DNA of 64,000 nt from Novipirellula caenicola (GCF_039545035.1 NZ_BAABRO010000027.1:1-64000), one strand, 5' to 3'; shown: positions 25,526 to 35,427, numbered from the stretch's first letter. The notes: generated from the letters alone by a model not told the origin. Program-made: numbers and translations.

Positions 25526-26980
25526 ATGTTGTACCGAACCTCTTTTTTAGCCACCGTACTGTTTCTATCGTCGTTTGGGATTTCTGCCGATGTCCTCGCT
25601 CGCTCGGGGCCATTTCATGCGCAAGGCGAATTCGCGGGCGAAGTGACCGCGACCTCGGTGCTGCTGCAGACGCGTTTGACGAGCGTGCCAGGACCGACGC
25701 TTGACCAAAACGGCGATGTCCCCGGAGCCGAAGGAGCTGTTCAGTTTGAGTATTCGCAGAACGCCGACTTCGATCCGTCGCAGAAAACAGCGTGGTTGAC
25801 CGCCGACGCGAAGCATGACTTTGTCGTTCGCTGCGCGATCAAATCGTTGTTGCCCGATACCCAATATTACTACCGCGTTCACATCGGAACCGAGACCAAG
25901 CCGATGCGGACCGGTCCCGTACGTGAATTCAAGACGCTGCCCGCGAAGGATCAAGCGACCAACGTCACGTTTTGCATGGGCAGCTGCATGAATTACGATT
26001 CGTTCATTCGTGGAAAGTCCAACGGAGGCGGTCCGGTCACGGCGACTGCCGAGGACAAGCAGCTTGGTTATCCCGTGTTTGCTTCGATGAGCAAGCTCGA
26101 GCCTGGTTTCTTCGTCGGAACAGGAGATATCGTTTATTACGACAAACCCAATAACGCTGCGGCAAAGCAGTTGCCGGAGCTGCGACGAAAATGGCACGAG
26201 CAGTTTCGTTTCCCCCGGCTGATAGAATTCTTTGGCAAGACGCCTGCGTATTGGTCCAAAGATGATCACGATTTTCGATTCAATGATGCGGACATGGTGG
26301 GCGAAAAAATGCCCTCGCCGCAATCAGGGATCGAATTGTTCCGCGAACAGATGCCGATTCATGCATCCGAGGATCGCGAGTCGCCCACTTACCGAACGCA
26401 CCGCATTGGTCGCGACTTGCAGTTGTGGTTCACCGAAGGCCGCGACTATCGCTCGCCCAATCGCATGGAAGATGGCCCGGATAAATCGCTGTGGGGAAAA
26501 GAACAACGTCAGTGGCTCGAAGCGTCACTACAGGAAAGTGACGCGGCGTGGAAAATCATCATTAGCCCCACGCCGATGGTCGGCCCGGACGACGCGTACA
26601 AGAAAGACAACCACACCAATCTCGGCGGGTTTCGTCACGAAGCCGACTCGTTTTTTGCTTGGGCAAACGAACAAGGGATTGATAATCTGATGGTGTTCTG
26701 TGGCGATCGCCATTGGCAATACCACAGTATCCATCCGAGCGGGGTGGAAGAGTTTGGCTGCGGAGCGCTGAACGATGAAAATTCACGCCGCGGCGTGCCA
26801 CCGGGTTCAAAACGAGGCACCGATCCCGAAGGAAAAATTGTGCAGCCTTATACTTACGACGAACCGACTGGCGGATTTTTGCATGTCTCGGTCAGCCCAG
26901 ATCAGGAGAAGTCGAAATTGCAAATTCAATTTCACGATGACCACGGCAAGCTGATGTACGAGGTCGCGAAAGAGCAATAA
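25526..26980 (+). CDS. Secreted PhoD-like phosphatase/metallophosphoesterase
   Basis: The ATG at 25526 begins a signal peptide (about 25 residues, ending VLARS) and gives 484 residues. A fibronectin-like N-terminal domain (GEVTATSVLLQTRL through YYYRVHIG) precedes the metallophosphatase core: MGSCMNYDSF, FFVGTGDIVYYD, WSKDDHDFRFND, and a late FCGDRHWQYHS with the last His ligands. This order is typical of the PhoD family (alkaline phosphatase D), which uses iron and calcium to cleave phosphodiesters and monoesters. No PHO-type regulatory box was identified. It probably works in phosphate scavenging in the periplasm. Confidence 0.9.
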   Translation: MLYRTSFLATVLFLSSFGISADVLARSGPFHAQGEFAGEVTATSVLLQTRLTSVPGPTLDQNGDVPGAEGAVQFEYSQNADFDPSQKTAWLTADAKHDFVVRCAIKSLLPDTQYYYRVHIGTETKPMRTGPVREFKTLPAKDQATNVTFCMGSCMNYDSFIRGKSNGGGPVTATAEDKQLGYPVFASMSKLEPGFFVGTGDIVYYDKPNNAAAKQLPELRRKWHEQFRFPRLIEFFGKTPAYWSKDDHDFRFNDADMVGEKMPSPQSGIELFREQMPIHASEDRESPTYRTHRIGRDLQLWFTEGRDYRSPNRMEDGPDKSLWGKEQRQWLEASLQESDAAWKIIISPTPMVGPDDAYKKDNHTNLGGFRHEADSFFAWANEQGIDNLMVFCGDRHWQYHSIHPSGVEEFGCGALNDENSRRGVPPGSKRGTDPEGKIVQPYTYDEPTGGFLHVSVSPDQEKSKLQIQFHDDHGKLMYEVAKEQ

Positions 26981-27282
26981 GCATCCCCGATTGGAATTCA
27001 TTCGGTGTTTTGAGTGTCGCTGACACCCCATGCCATCTACCGTGATGTTGACATCAGCGATTGGGTGAGAGTTTCAGCTTCGGTCTGTGCTGCCGGTACC
27101 TCTTCCCCGACGGAGGAGACTGCTGATTTAGTAGCGAGCAGATGGGCCGGAGGCCGACATTCCCTCTGCCGGTGGCGTGAGCCACCGGATAGCGGAGGTG
27201 GGAAAACATAGCCCAGCGGGCGACACACCCGTTGGCAAGCGAGTTGCTCGGTCAGCGATGCAATTGTTGATTTACACGAACC
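26981..27282. other. Intergenic repeat-like stretch with strong hairpin
   Basis: About 300 bases without a gene between convergent coding regions. It holds a perfect stem CCGGTGGC (27169-27176) and GCCACCGG (27181-27188) with a GTGA loop, embedded in GGCCGGAGGCCG and GCCCAGCGGGCGACACACCCG, all looking like intergenic palindromic repeats rather than coding sequence. The hairpin could also limit read-through from either side. Confidence 0.55.
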
Positions 27283-28569
27283 CTACCCAAGGCCAGTCAG
27301 GGTGCTGGTGCCACTGGAGAAACGATCGGTTTCGAGGCCGAGGTGTTGCAGGTAGCTGACGAACAAGTTGCAAAGCGGGGGCGGCGAACCGGGGTCAAAG
27401 GCGAGATGTTGCCCATGTCTGAAATGGCCTCCTGCGGCAATGATCGGTAAATCTGTATTGCTGTGGCTCGATGCGTTTCCGAGGTTCGATCCCAACAGGA
27501 TCGCCGTTTGATCCAACAGTGTGTTGTCGCCTTCGCGAACTGCATCGAGTTTTTGCAGCAGTTCGGCAAACAGCCGCATCTCTTCTGTCTCAATGATCGA
27601 TAACATTTCGATCTTATTGGGATCACGACCGTGATGGCTTAGGTTGTGCCATCCGTCGTCGACGCCCTCCAGTGCGACCACTTCGTTGCCGCCGGCACCA
27701 ATCATGGTGATTAACCGCGTGGAATCGGTTTGGATGGCCAGGAAAATCATGTCGTACATCAATTGCATCGTGCCGGTAAAGTCGGCGCGATCGGTGATGT
27801 CGGTCGGCGGCTTGCGATCGACGGTGGGTTTGGGACGTTTCGACCACTCGGCCGCTTGCACGAGCCGGACTTCGAGCTCTCGGACGCTGGAAAAGTATTG
27901 ATCCAAGGTTTGGTTGTCTTCGCGACCCACTTCACGCTGGACTTTGTGTGTTTGCTCCAAAACAAGGTCCATCACACTCTGGCCATCTTCGATTCGCCGC
28001 ATCTGAGCGGCCTTCTCGTCCTTGTTGCCATCGAGAAACAGTTTGGCAAATAGTCGTGACGGACGCGATTCGGCGGGGATTTGCACACCCGATCGCGTGA
28101 ACGAAAGACTCGATCGATTCGCCGCCAACACCAACGAACCAAATCGCGTGCGGTGGCCAATTTGTTCCGCCGCATATTGGTCGACCGAAATGGTGTTTTG
28201 AAAACTAGGTTGGCCGGGGTGGGCGGCGCCGGTCAAAAAACTCTTCTCCGCCGCGTGACCTCCGTCGACATCGGGATGCATCAAACCGGACACGATCGAA
28301 ACCTTGTTGCGAACCTTTTGTAGAGGCTCCAAGTACGGAGTGACCTCGTATTGCTGACCCGCTGATTTGGGAAATAAGTTGGGGGTGTGGATTCCTAGCG
28401 GAGCACAAATCATCAGCATGCGGCGGATATCGCCGTTGCTCGGGTCGGTCGCCGTGCCGAGAGGATCAGCTGCCCCAGCGGAGGTTGTCGAGAACGTCTG
28501 CAGCAGCGGCAGCGACATCGCGATGCCGGTGGATCGTAAGATTCGTCGGCGATCAATGCGGAGGTTCAT
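27283..28569 (-). CDS. DUF1552 Tat-exported protein
   Basis: 428 residues with a twin-arginine signal (RRRILRSTGIAMSLPLL, about residues 7-23). The rest matches the DUF1552 family, which in planctomycetes nearly always accompanies a DUF1592-type cytochrome gene. Characteristic segments are ICAPLGIHTPNLFPK near the N-terminus, VSGLMHPDVDGGHAAEKSFLTGA, and LGSNLGNASSHSNTDLPIIAAGG near the C-terminus; the distribution of His and Asp suggests an alkaline-phosphatase/sulfatase-like fold. It follows the DUF1592 gene by 32 bases and is likely co-transcribed. The biochemical activity is unknown; a joint role in oxidising or processing polymers outside the cytoplasm is often suggested. Confidence 0.93.
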   Translation of the reverse strand: MNLRIDRRRILRSTGIAMSLPLLQTFSTTSAGAADPLGTATDPSNGDIRRMLMICAPLGIHTPNLFPKSAGQQYEVTPYLEPLQKVRNKVSIVSGLMHPDVDGGHAAEKSFLTGAAHPGQPSFQNTISVDQYAAEQIGHRTRFGSLVLAANRSSLSFTRSGVQIPAESRPSRLFAKLFLDGNKDEKAAQMRRIEDGQSVMDLVLEQTHKVQREVGREDNQTLDQYFSSVRELEVRLVQAAEWSKRPKPTVDRKPPTDITDRADFTGTMQLMYDMIFLAIQTDSTRLITMIGAGGNEVVALEGVDDGWHNLSHHGRDPNKIEMLSIIETEEMRLFAELLQKLDAVREGDNTLLDQTAILLGSNLGNASSHSNTDLPIIAAGGHFRHGQHLAFDPGSPPPLCNLFVSYLQHLGLETDRFSSGTSTLTGLG

Positions 28570-28601
28570 GAGGGGAGACTTTCTCGATTAAGGGCTGCAG
28601 T

Positions 28602-31040
28602 TCAGGGCTGCAGAAACAAGTCACTCGCGACGATTTCCAAAATCAGCGAACGCAGACCGTGATCATTCTGTTTGGCTTGGCTGACGATTGCATCGATGTC
28701 ACGGCGATCGGCAAGCGTGATGCGGCGACCTAATGCGTAGACGCAAAGCTTACTTGTGATCGCTCGCGTGATCGACGTTTGGTCTTGCAGCAAACATTCG
28801 CGGAACTGATTGAAGTCGTCGAACGCGCGACCGTCGGCAAATTGGGAAGCGGTTTCGACTGACGGGCCTTTGCGATAAGAGATTCGCTTGTCGGGGATCT
28901 TTTCTCCCTCTCCGAGCGATCGATACCACGTCCGCTCGCCGCCGATTGGATCAAAATGTTCTAAAGCAAAGCCCGCAGGGTCGATGCGTTTGTGGCAGCT
29001 TGCGCAGGAATCGACGGATGCATGCTTGCTAAGCTGTTCGCGGATCGTCGTGGCGCCACGAATATCGGGTTCCACCGCGGCAACGCCCGGCGGCGGTGGC
29101 GGTACGGTGCGACCGAGCAAATTCGTCAGGACCCAATTGCCACGGAGCACGGGTGAAGTGGTCGTGCCATTGGCCGTCACCTTCAACACACTGGCGTGCG
29201 TCAGCACCCCGCCGCGAACGCTGTCGGGTGGAAGTTGCACTCGCTGAAACGTTTCGTTGCCCTTGATGCCCTGGATGCCGTAATGTTTCGCGATCCGTTC
29301 ATTCAAAAAGGTAAAGTCCGAGTCAATGAAATTTGCGACGCTGAGATCTTCTTGCAAAACATGGGCAAAGAAGTGGCGGGTTTCGCCGAGCATCGCTTCG
29401 ACCAAAAGAGGGTCATATTCGGGATATAGTTTGCCATCGGGCGTGGTGAATTCGATGTCCCGCAGATCGAGCCATTGCCCCGTGAAATTCTCGACGAATC
29501 GCTGGATCTTCGCGTCACGCATCATCCGCTCGGCTTCCGCCTGGCGAATTCTAGGATCGCGTAGCCTGTCCGACGCCGCCAGTTCAAGCAGTCGATCGTC
29601 GGGCATCGTCGACCATAAGAAATAGGACATCCGTGATGCGATCGTGTAGCTATCCACACTGGGATCGCGATTGATCAGCAAGAATTGCGGCGAGCATAAC
29701 ACGGCGGTGACGCCGGCTCGCACCGCCTGTTCAAACGTGCGACCTGACTGCAATCGATCGAGCGTTAAACGAACGAACGGTTCGATCTCGGATTCATTGA
29801 CAGGACGGCGAAAGGCACGCGGCACAAGGTTGCGAATGATTCGCTCGGCATCGTCCTCTGGTTGCGACGACGCGACCACATGACGCTGGACCCCTTTGCG
29901 GTGACGCATGTAGACGGATTGCTCGGGGACCATCGTGATCGAGTCGGGGTTGCCGAACAGCCGTTGTTGAGCTTCGCTAGGGAAGCTCTGGTCGATCGGG
30001 CCATGCGTTTCGGCCCACGCGATGCCGACGCCTGGACGCGACTCGTGTTTGTCTCGCCACGTGACGTGCTCGGGCCAAATGCGTGGCACGATGTGGATGG
30101 AGTGCCCTTCGTCCATCGCGGTGGTGAACTGGATCACGCGAGGGTTCGTCGGCGTCCCGGTGACGTCATAGATGCCAATGAATTTGCGAGTTTCGGGGCC
30201 AAACAGCGATCCCGTATAGATGGCGACCGACAACGTTCGATCACCAGGATCGTGCGGCCAAACGGCAACCCGACAGCGATAGACACCGTCTTCGATCGGA
30301 TGCACCGCGTCGAGTCGGGCGGGAGGCCAACCGGGAGTGAATTTGACGAACGAATTCTCGACTTCGATCGTTCCCCCTTTTTTCTTTTTCACCGAATCGA
30401 TGTTCTCGCGAACCTGCATCATCTCGACGTGACGCGTTTCCGCAGGTAGTGGCTTGATTCGGCGGATGACCGCGTCAAAGGCAACGTCGGCGGCTTGTAG
30501 GTATTGCTCGAGCAGCACCGAAGAAATGCTCAATCCATCGGCAACATTGTCAAATCCTTGCACCGACTGGTCCTCGGGCAGCAGATCCACAAGCGGCACA
30601 TCGATTTCCAACAGATCGTGAATCGTGTTTTCATACTCGCGGCGATTCATTCGCCGCAGCGAGAGTGGCGGTTCTGATCCTGATCGGGCAACACGGCCGA
30701 CAATATGCTCGATCGCTGCAGAGGTCGCCGCTGGATCAGGACGGGGCGAATCGGGGGGCGGCATTTCGCCGTGCTGGAGTACGTCGACCACGCGAGACCA
30801 CGTCGCTAAATCGGCTTGCCACGTCGAGGACGCCGTCAACGCATCAAGCCGTATGCCGGATTCCGCTTCCGATCCGCTGTGGCACTCGATACAGTGTTGC
30901 TCGACGAACGCATCGAGCTGAAGCTCGGGTGCCGATGCGGTTTCCGTTGCCAAAGAATCGGCAGGCGGAGCAGCATTGGCGGCGGCAAGTCCCATGGTGA
31001 GCGAGACCAGCAGCAACAGAGAGCGGAAAGGGTGGGACAT
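28602..31040 (-). CDS. Planctomycete DUF1592-family multidomain c-type cytochrome
   Basis: 812 residues. A signal peptide (about 23 residues) is followed by an N-terminal heme-binding PSCyt-like segment with CIECH (Cys at residue 50). The expected domain series DUF1587, DUF1595, DUF1592, DUF1588 and DUF1585 follows: SLRRMNRREYENTIHDLLEIDVP, AFRRPVNESEIEPFVRLTL, DSDFTFLNERIAKHYGI, and a second heme motif CASCHKRIDPAGFALEHFD (about residue 678). A carbohydrate- or xanthine-binding-like insert separates the first two blocks. With its DUF1552 partner it forms the classic planctomycete extracytoplasmic pair. It carries up to two hemes, implying electron transfer; the substrate is unknown. Confidence 0.93.
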   Translation of the reverse strand: MSHPFRSLLLLVSLTMGLAAANAAPPADSLATETASAPELQLDAFVEQHCIECHSGSEAESGIRLDALTASSTWQADLATWSRVVDVLQHGEMPPPDSPRPDPAATSAAIEHIVGRVARSGSEPPLSLRRMNRREYENTIHDLLEIDVPLVDLLPEDQSVQGFDNVADGLSISSVLLEQYLQAADVAFDAVIRRIKPLPAETRHVEMMQVRENIDSVKKKKGGTIEVENSFVKFTPGWPPARLDAVHPIEDGVYRCRVAVWPHDPGDRTLSVAIYTGSLFGPETRKFIGIYDVTGTPTNPRVIQFTTAMDEGHSIHIVPRIWPEHVTWRDKHESRPGVGIAWAETHGPIDQSFPSEAQQRLFGNPDSITMVPEQSVYMRHRKGVQRHVVASSQPEDDAERIIRNLVPRAFRRPVNESEIEPFVRLTLDRLQSGRTFEQAVRAGVTAVLCSPQFLLINRDPSVDSYTIASRMSYFLWSTMPDDRLLELAASDRLRDPRIRQAEAERMMRDAKIQRFVENFTGQWLDLRDIEFTTPDGKLYPEYDPLLVEAMLGETRHFFAHVLQEDLSVANFIDSDFTFLNERIAKHYGIQGIKGNETFQRVQLPPDSVRGGVLTHASVLKVTANGTTTSPVLRGNWVLTNLLGRTVPPPPPGVAAVEPDIRGATTIREQLSKHASVDSCASCHKRIDPAGFALEHFDPIGGERTWYRSLGEGEKIPDKRISYRKGPSVETASQFADGRAFDDFNQFRECLLQDQTSITRAITSKLCVYALGRRITLADRRDIDAIVSQAKQNDHGLRSLILEIVASDLFLQP

Positions 31041-31097
31041 CGGGCGACCGTCACGATTGGTATTCAGCCGTCCCTAGCGTCTCATTCGCATTCCTGA

Positions 31098-32594
31098 CTA
31101 CTTTTTAACAAGTGACCAATCGCGTCGCTGGCGGCTGCTGGGGATTCCCATCCGTTTTCGGTATTTTGTTACCGTACGGCGGGCAACGGTCATGCTCGCC
31201 TTTTTCAGCTCATCGACAAGTTGCTCGTCGCTGTAAGGATTGCTCTTGTCTTCCTTGTCGATCAATTCTTGCAGCTTCAAGCGAATCGTATCCCAAGCAA
31301 CATCGTCGCCATCTTCGGTTTGCGTTCCTCCGACGAAGAATCGTTTCAACGGCAGAATGCCACGCGGGGTTTGGATCCATTTATCATCAACCGCACGACT
31401 CACGGTCGTCACGTGGACGCCCACTTTGTCGGCAATCTGTTGCATCTTCAGCGGTTCGATCGCCTCGGGGCCTTCGTCAAGAAACTTCTTTTGATGCTCG
31501 ACGATTGCTTCAGCGACTTTGGTCAACGTGCTGCGTCGCTGTTCGATCGAGTCGATCAGCCACTGTGCACTGCTGATCTTCTGTTTGATGAACTCACGTT
31601 CTTCCGTTGTGCTGTTGGGGTCCTGCAGTCGGCTACGGTAGTAGTCGCTGATGAACAGCGTAGGAACGCGGTCATCATCGAGCCGGACTTTGTATTCGCC
31701 TTCTTCGTCTTGTTCCAGGATGATATCGGGGGTGACGTTGGGAACGTAGGTTTCCATGAACGCCGCGCCCGGTTTTGGGTTGAGCATATGCAGCTCTTCA
31801 CGGATTTCTTGGATCTGCTCGATCGTGAAATTCGTTTTCTTGGCGATTTGTGGCAACCGGTTCTCGGCCAAATCGACTAGGTGCGAGCGAATCAAGATCT
31901 TCATTTCCTCGTAATGAGGAATCGCAGGAGAAAGTTGATTCAGCAGGCATTCGCTCAAGTCACGAGCCGCGATTCCAGCGGGTTCAAGCGATTGCACGAT
32001 ACCAAGCGCCTTTTCGGCCAGGTGCAGGTCTTCTTCGGTGTGGCCGGCTGACAACAAATCAACCAACGGGGTGCGAAGGTAGCCACCGTCACGTGCGTCG
32101 AGCGTGCTGATGATCCGTTCGGCCAGCTTTTCGACACGATCATCAATGTCCATCTCGGCCAATTGATGAAGCAAGAAATCGTTCAGCGATTCCGGACGAG
32201 ATTGGGCATTGGCCATCAAATCGTGGCGTCGATCGGCATCGTCCTGCATGCGGTTGGACGAGCGGCGGAACGAGTCATCAAACGTGCTGGGAAGATCATT
32301 GACCATCTTCTCCAAGCGTTCGAAATCGTCTTGGTTGTCATGGTCATTGTCGACCACCAATTCTTTCTCGTCTTCGCTTCGCGTATCGGCCGACGGAGCA
32401 TCATCGTCTAATCGATCGGGCTCGGTGGGGTCGACATCTTGTTGTTCGAGCAGCGGATTTTCATTCATCTCCTGCTCAATACGCTCCTGCAAAGCCAGCG
32501 TCGGCAGCTGCAGAATCTCCATCGACTGGATCATCCGCGGTGCCAACTTCTGAACCTGCATTTGCCGGGCCTGAAGACCCATCGACATCCGCAT
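31098..32594 (-). CDS. rpoN: RNA polymerase sigma-54 factor
   Basis: The ATG at 32594 gives 498 residues; two further in-frame ATGs follow within six codons. Region I is Gln/Leu-rich (MGLQARQMQVQKLAPRMIQS...), needed for activator response. An acidic region II follows (about residues 60-105), then the core-binding domain, a helix-turn-helix with KVGVHVTTVSRAVDDKWIQT, and the RpoN box ARRTVTKYRKRMGIPSS at the C-terminus, which reads the -24 element. All functional parts are present. It directs transcription that requires ATP-using enhancer-binding proteins. It lies downstream of ybaB-recR with a 178-base gap. Confidence 0.96.
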   Translation of the reverse strand: MRMSMGLQARQMQVQKLAPRMIQSMEILQLPTLALQERIEQEMNENPLLEQQDVDPTEPDRLDDDAPSADTRSEDEKELVVDNDHDNQDDFERLEKMVNDLPSTFDDSFRRSSNRMQDDADRRHDLMANAQSRPESLNDFLLHQLAEMDIDDRVEKLAERIISTLDARDGGYLRTPLVDLLSAGHTEEDLHLAEKALGIVQSLEPAGIAARDLSECLLNQLSPAIPHYEEMKILIRSHLVDLAENRLPQIAKKTNFTIEQIQEIREELHMLNPKPGAAFMETYVPNVTPDIILEQDEEGEYKVRLDDDRVPTLFISDYYRSRLQDPNSTTEEREFIKQKISSAQWLIDSIEQRRSTLTKVAEAIVEHQKKFLDEGPEAIEPLKMQQIADKVGVHVTTVSRAVDDKWIQTPRGILPLKRFFVGGTQTEDGDDVAWDTIRLKLQELIDKEDKSNPYSDEQLVDELKKASMTVARRTVTKYRKRMGIPSSRQRRDWSLVKK

Positions 32595-32772
32595 CGTTGC
32601 ATTCTCTGAAAATAGGAGGTGGTGAAATCCTGGCACCGCCTGTTCCCAAACCAGTGAACTGGGATTGCTCAGGAACCGGCAATCAGTGCGCCGCAATTCT
32701 ACCAGCACTCGCTGTGCCATTGGCGAGAAAAATACGGCTTTCGCCAAGAAAAGTTTCGATAGCGTGTTGGTA

Positions 32773-33372
32773 CTATAGTTTTTGCCGGCCCGTCAATGCG
32801 TCCGCGATCATTTCGCGATTGGCATATTCCAACACGCTTCCGGCCGTGATTCCCCGGGCCAACCGGGTGACTTCTACCGGATATTCACTCAACAAATTCG
32901 AAATGTAAAGGGAGGTGCCGTCCCCCTCGACCGTCGGGTTGGTCGCCATGATGACTTCGACAAAGTTCCCTTTGCGGACACGTTCGACCAGCGGATCGAT
33001 GGTCAATTGATCAGGGCCGATCCCGTCCAGCGGAGCGATCCGGCCTAGCAATACGTGATACACACCTCGATACGCACTGGATTGTTCCAAGCTCATCAGA
33101 TCACGAGGCTGTTCGACGACACACAGCCGGGTGTGGTCGCGGTTGGGATCCGAGCAGATCGCACAGAGTTCGGTTTCGGACAAATTGAAGCATGCCGAGC
33201 AGTAGCGAACGTCCTTGCGAACTCGCCGAATCGCATCGGCCAGTCCGAGTGCCTCGTGCTCGCTGACCCGTAGCAGGTGGAACGCCAAACGTTCGGCGCT
33301 TTTGCGTCCGATTCCCGGTAAACGGCCTAATTGTTCCACCAATTCCGATACGGCGCCGGCATGATTGCTCAT
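32773..33372 (-). CDS. recR: Recombination mediator RecR
   Basis: The ATG at 33372 gives 199 residues, the normal length (a TTG lies three codons upstream). The order is canonical: helix-hairpin-helix LPGIGRKSAERLAFHLL, a four-Cys zinc finger CSACFNLSETELCAIC (about residues 55-70), and a Toprim domain (LCVVEQPRDLMSLE, and EVIMATNPTVEGDGT). RecR works with RecF/RecO to load RecA onto gapped DNA. It follows ybaB by five bases, the widely conserved gene order. Confidence 0.97.
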   Translation of the reverse strand: MSNHAGAVSELVEQLGRLPGIGRKSAERLAFHLLRVSEHEALGLADAIRRVRKDVRYCSACFNLSETELCAICSDPNRDHTRLCVVEQPRDLMSLEQSSAYRGVYHVLLGRIAPLDGIGPDQLTIDPLVERVRKGNFVEVIMATNPTVEGDGTSLYISNLLSEYPVEVTRLARGITAGSVLEYANREMIADALTGRQKL

Positions 33373-33377
33373 CGTGA

Positions 33378-33734
33378 TCAACCGCCTCCCGTCAAGTTTG
33401 CCAAAATCCCATCGAGTCCGGGGATGTTGATGTCCATGTCGGCAACCATCTGGGAAATGCCGTCGGCGTAAAGCTGCTTTGCTGCAGCCCCCGCCTGGTT
33501 GGTCGCTTCAAGCACCGAGCTCTCAATCACCTCGCTGGAATACTCGCCGCGAATTTGCACCGATTGAACATGCCCAAGCCCGTTCATCAAGACGGTGACG
33601 TCGGTTTCGGATGCCGTTCCCGTGACCGTCGCGACTTTCATCTGGTCATTGAGCTGCTGCATCTTTTCAGGCAGCTGTTGGAAGGATCCTATCATCGACG
33701 CAATATTGCCGAGATTGCCAAGTCCTTTGAACAT
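33378..33734 (-). CDS. ybaB: YbaB/EbfC family nucleoid-associated protein
   Basis: 118 residues in the YbaB/EbfC family, small homodimeric DNA-binding proteins encoded next to recR (often after dnaX). The N-terminal helix is shorter in charged residues than in E. coli (LGNIASMIGSFQQLPEKMQQLNDQMK), the core strand carries VTVLMNGLGHVQSVQI, and the C-terminal helix AAKQLYADGISQMVADMDINIPGLDG is clear. It is the first gene of the ybaB-recR unit. No dnaX lies in the window. Confidence 0.9.
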   Translation of the reverse strand: MFKGLGNLGNIASMIGSFQQLPEKMQQLNDQMKVATVTGTASETDVTVLMNGLGHVQSVQIRGEYSSEVIESSVLEATNQAGAAAKQLYADGISQMVADMDINIPGLDGILANLTGGG

Positions 33735-34103
33735 ATTGAACGCTTAAAAGTTAGGGAATTCAGGAAAGAGACGATCGCTGAGTGCGAATTGTATACCGTT
33801 GGCAAACGATTCCCAACACCTTCGATTTTAATCCGAGCCGAGGCGAAAGGGATTGGGGCGGGCGAGCAGAATTCGCCGCTAGCAGGGCCGTTCGGCCCCC
33901 AAAGAAGTGCCGTTACCGTCGTGGTGCGGTGCGGAGCAACCGTGTGGTGGTAGCAAGTGAAACGTCCGCATGAGACCGGTCGATGACCCTGCACCGCTCC
34001 GCTAATAGAACCCACCGGTTAGGGCGAAAGCGGACGACACTGGTCCGTTCGCCGTGCCGAGCCGCTGATGAAGAGAGCGGCTTTGTCGACTGCAACGCGA
34101 TCG
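33735..34103. other. Gene-free stretch with several potential helices upstream of ybaB
   Basis: About 370 bases with no credible gene. Potential helices: GCGGAGC (33931-33937) with GCTCCGC (33996-34002), GCGAA-AG-CGGAC (34024-34035) with GTCCGTTCGC (34043-34052), and AGCCGCT (34060-34066) with AGCGGCT (34076-34082) followed by TTTG. It could encode a structured RNA. I checked for SRP RNA, which sits next to ybaB-recR in some genomes, but its conserved GGAA-tetraloop domain is not visible. Confidence 0.4.
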
Positions 34104-34994
34104 TTATTTCGAGTGGAAATTGTACGCCGAGTTGTACTGGTCAAAGTCAGCATTGCTGAGACCGACGTTCACGTTCAGATCGAGGTAGGTGTACTCTTCG
34201 ATCACTTCCAACGGAGCGCCCTGACGTTTTGGCCAATCGTAGGCCACATAACGAATCGGCAAGTTCAGCTCGTCGTCGATAAAGATCTGAGCTTGATGGA
34301 ACTCAGCACCCGGAGTTCGGGTTGGCTGGGTCACATGCAGCACCGTACAAGTTCGGTCTTTGATCCGTGCGTTTTTGCGGAATTCGCAAGTGACATCGGG
34401 GCACTGTTTGGCTTGTTGGCCTCGTTCAATCAGCTTGACGATCAGGTTTTCGATGCCGATTTCGGTCATCGGGTAGCGCTGTCCTCGCATCGCCAACATG
34501 CCGTCAACGGGGATCGTCACGGTGGGCAAGAACTTGCCTTTGAATCCACCCTCGTGAGCGACGAGGTAACCATCGTTTTGGTTCTCGACGTACAGGACCT
34601 CGCGGCCCTTGACCGAACTTGGTTTCAAAAAGCCGAGATAAACGCTTAGCGGCTGCGTGATTTGGCCGCCATTGGTTTTGCGATTGCGAACCTTCGCATA
34701 CATGTATTCATAATCGCCGAGCGTATCTCCGACACGCTCTCGTTTGACCAAGATCGCGGTGTAGTCGTTGACGTTCGCACGGCAATGGGCCAATGCGTCT
34801 TGGGCCATGTCCAGCGCTCGGTCCAGCGGGTGCTGGGCGATCATCGGCTTGGATGTGACGCTGGCCGCGTTGGCAACGCGGTGGATGGGTTCAACGAGCT
34901 GCGGGTCTTCGGCAAAAGTGTTTTGCGTTCCCAACACTCCCGTAACCGAAAGTGAACCAAGCAGGGCGACAAAATGGCGGCGTTGCATTTTCAT
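34104..34994 (-). CDS. DUF1571 secreted protein
   Basis: The ATG at 34994 is preceded by AGGAAG at correct spacing and gives 296 residues. The N-terminus carries an RR-containing export signal (MQRRHFVALLGSLSVTG, Tat-like). The rest matches DUF1571, a domain of extracytoplasmic proteins with an LolA-like, lipid-binding-type fold: VNDYTAILVKRERVGD, YLGFLKPSSVKGREVLYV, and the closing YEDLNVNVG-like segment (EYTYLDLNVNVGLSNADFD). Such proteins are frequent in planctomycetes. The function is unknown; transient lipid binding in the periplasm is plausible. Confidence 0.88.
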   Translation of the reverse strand: MKMQRRHFVALLGSLSVTGVLGTQNTFAEDPQLVEPIHRVANAASVTSKPMIAQHPLDRALDMAQDALAHCRANVNDYTAILVKRERVGDTLGDYEYMYAKVRNRKTNGGQITQPLSVYLGFLKPSSVKGREVLYVENQNDGYLVAHEGGFKGKFLPTVTIPVDGMLAMRGQRYPMTEIGIENLIVKLIERGQQAKQCPDVTCEFRKNARIKDRTCTVLHVTQPTRTPGAEFHQAQIFIDDELNLPIRYVAYDWPKRQGAPLEVIEEYTYLDLNVNVGLSNADFDQYNSAYNFHSK

Positions 34995-35427
34995 GAATTT
35001 CTTCCTGGAAGTAACGTTGCGGCCTCCATTGCCGCCTAGGTTGTCTATCGCCGAACGACAGTACGAATCATGAAAAGGGAAAGCCTTCAGGGCATCAATC
35101 ACGTAACCGGCAGATCCGGAACGGTCGCTACGATGATTCGCCGCGCGTCCGCAATCGACTTAAACACACCGTATTTCGACCGGGATTCGTAGCTCCACCA
35201 TACAGACGGCGACAATCCCGTTTCCAGACCATTTTGGGCGGAATGATGGGGGATCTGACGAAAAAGCGTTGTCTGCGTGTCTTGCGTCGTTCTTGAATCG
35301 ATTTTTGATCTTTTGCTCAACCACGGCCTCTTGAGTGGCCGATGAGTAAAAAGCGGACAATCGGCAAAGTTTGCCTAGGCTGCCTGGCCCGCTGTCGCTC
35401 ATTTGCCCTCGGTCGAGTTTTTTTGAA
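34995..35427. other. Divergent intergenic region, no gene seen
   Basis: About 430 bases between the divergent DUF1571 gene and the secreted protein at 35428. It should contain both promoters. I see no repeat and no RNA-like structure that stands out. Confidence 0.4.

Noticed and set aside
33735-34103. SRP RNA or RNase P RNA next to ybaB-recR
   Set aside because: Neither the SRP GGAA-tetraloop domain nor the RNase P core sequences could be found on either strand.
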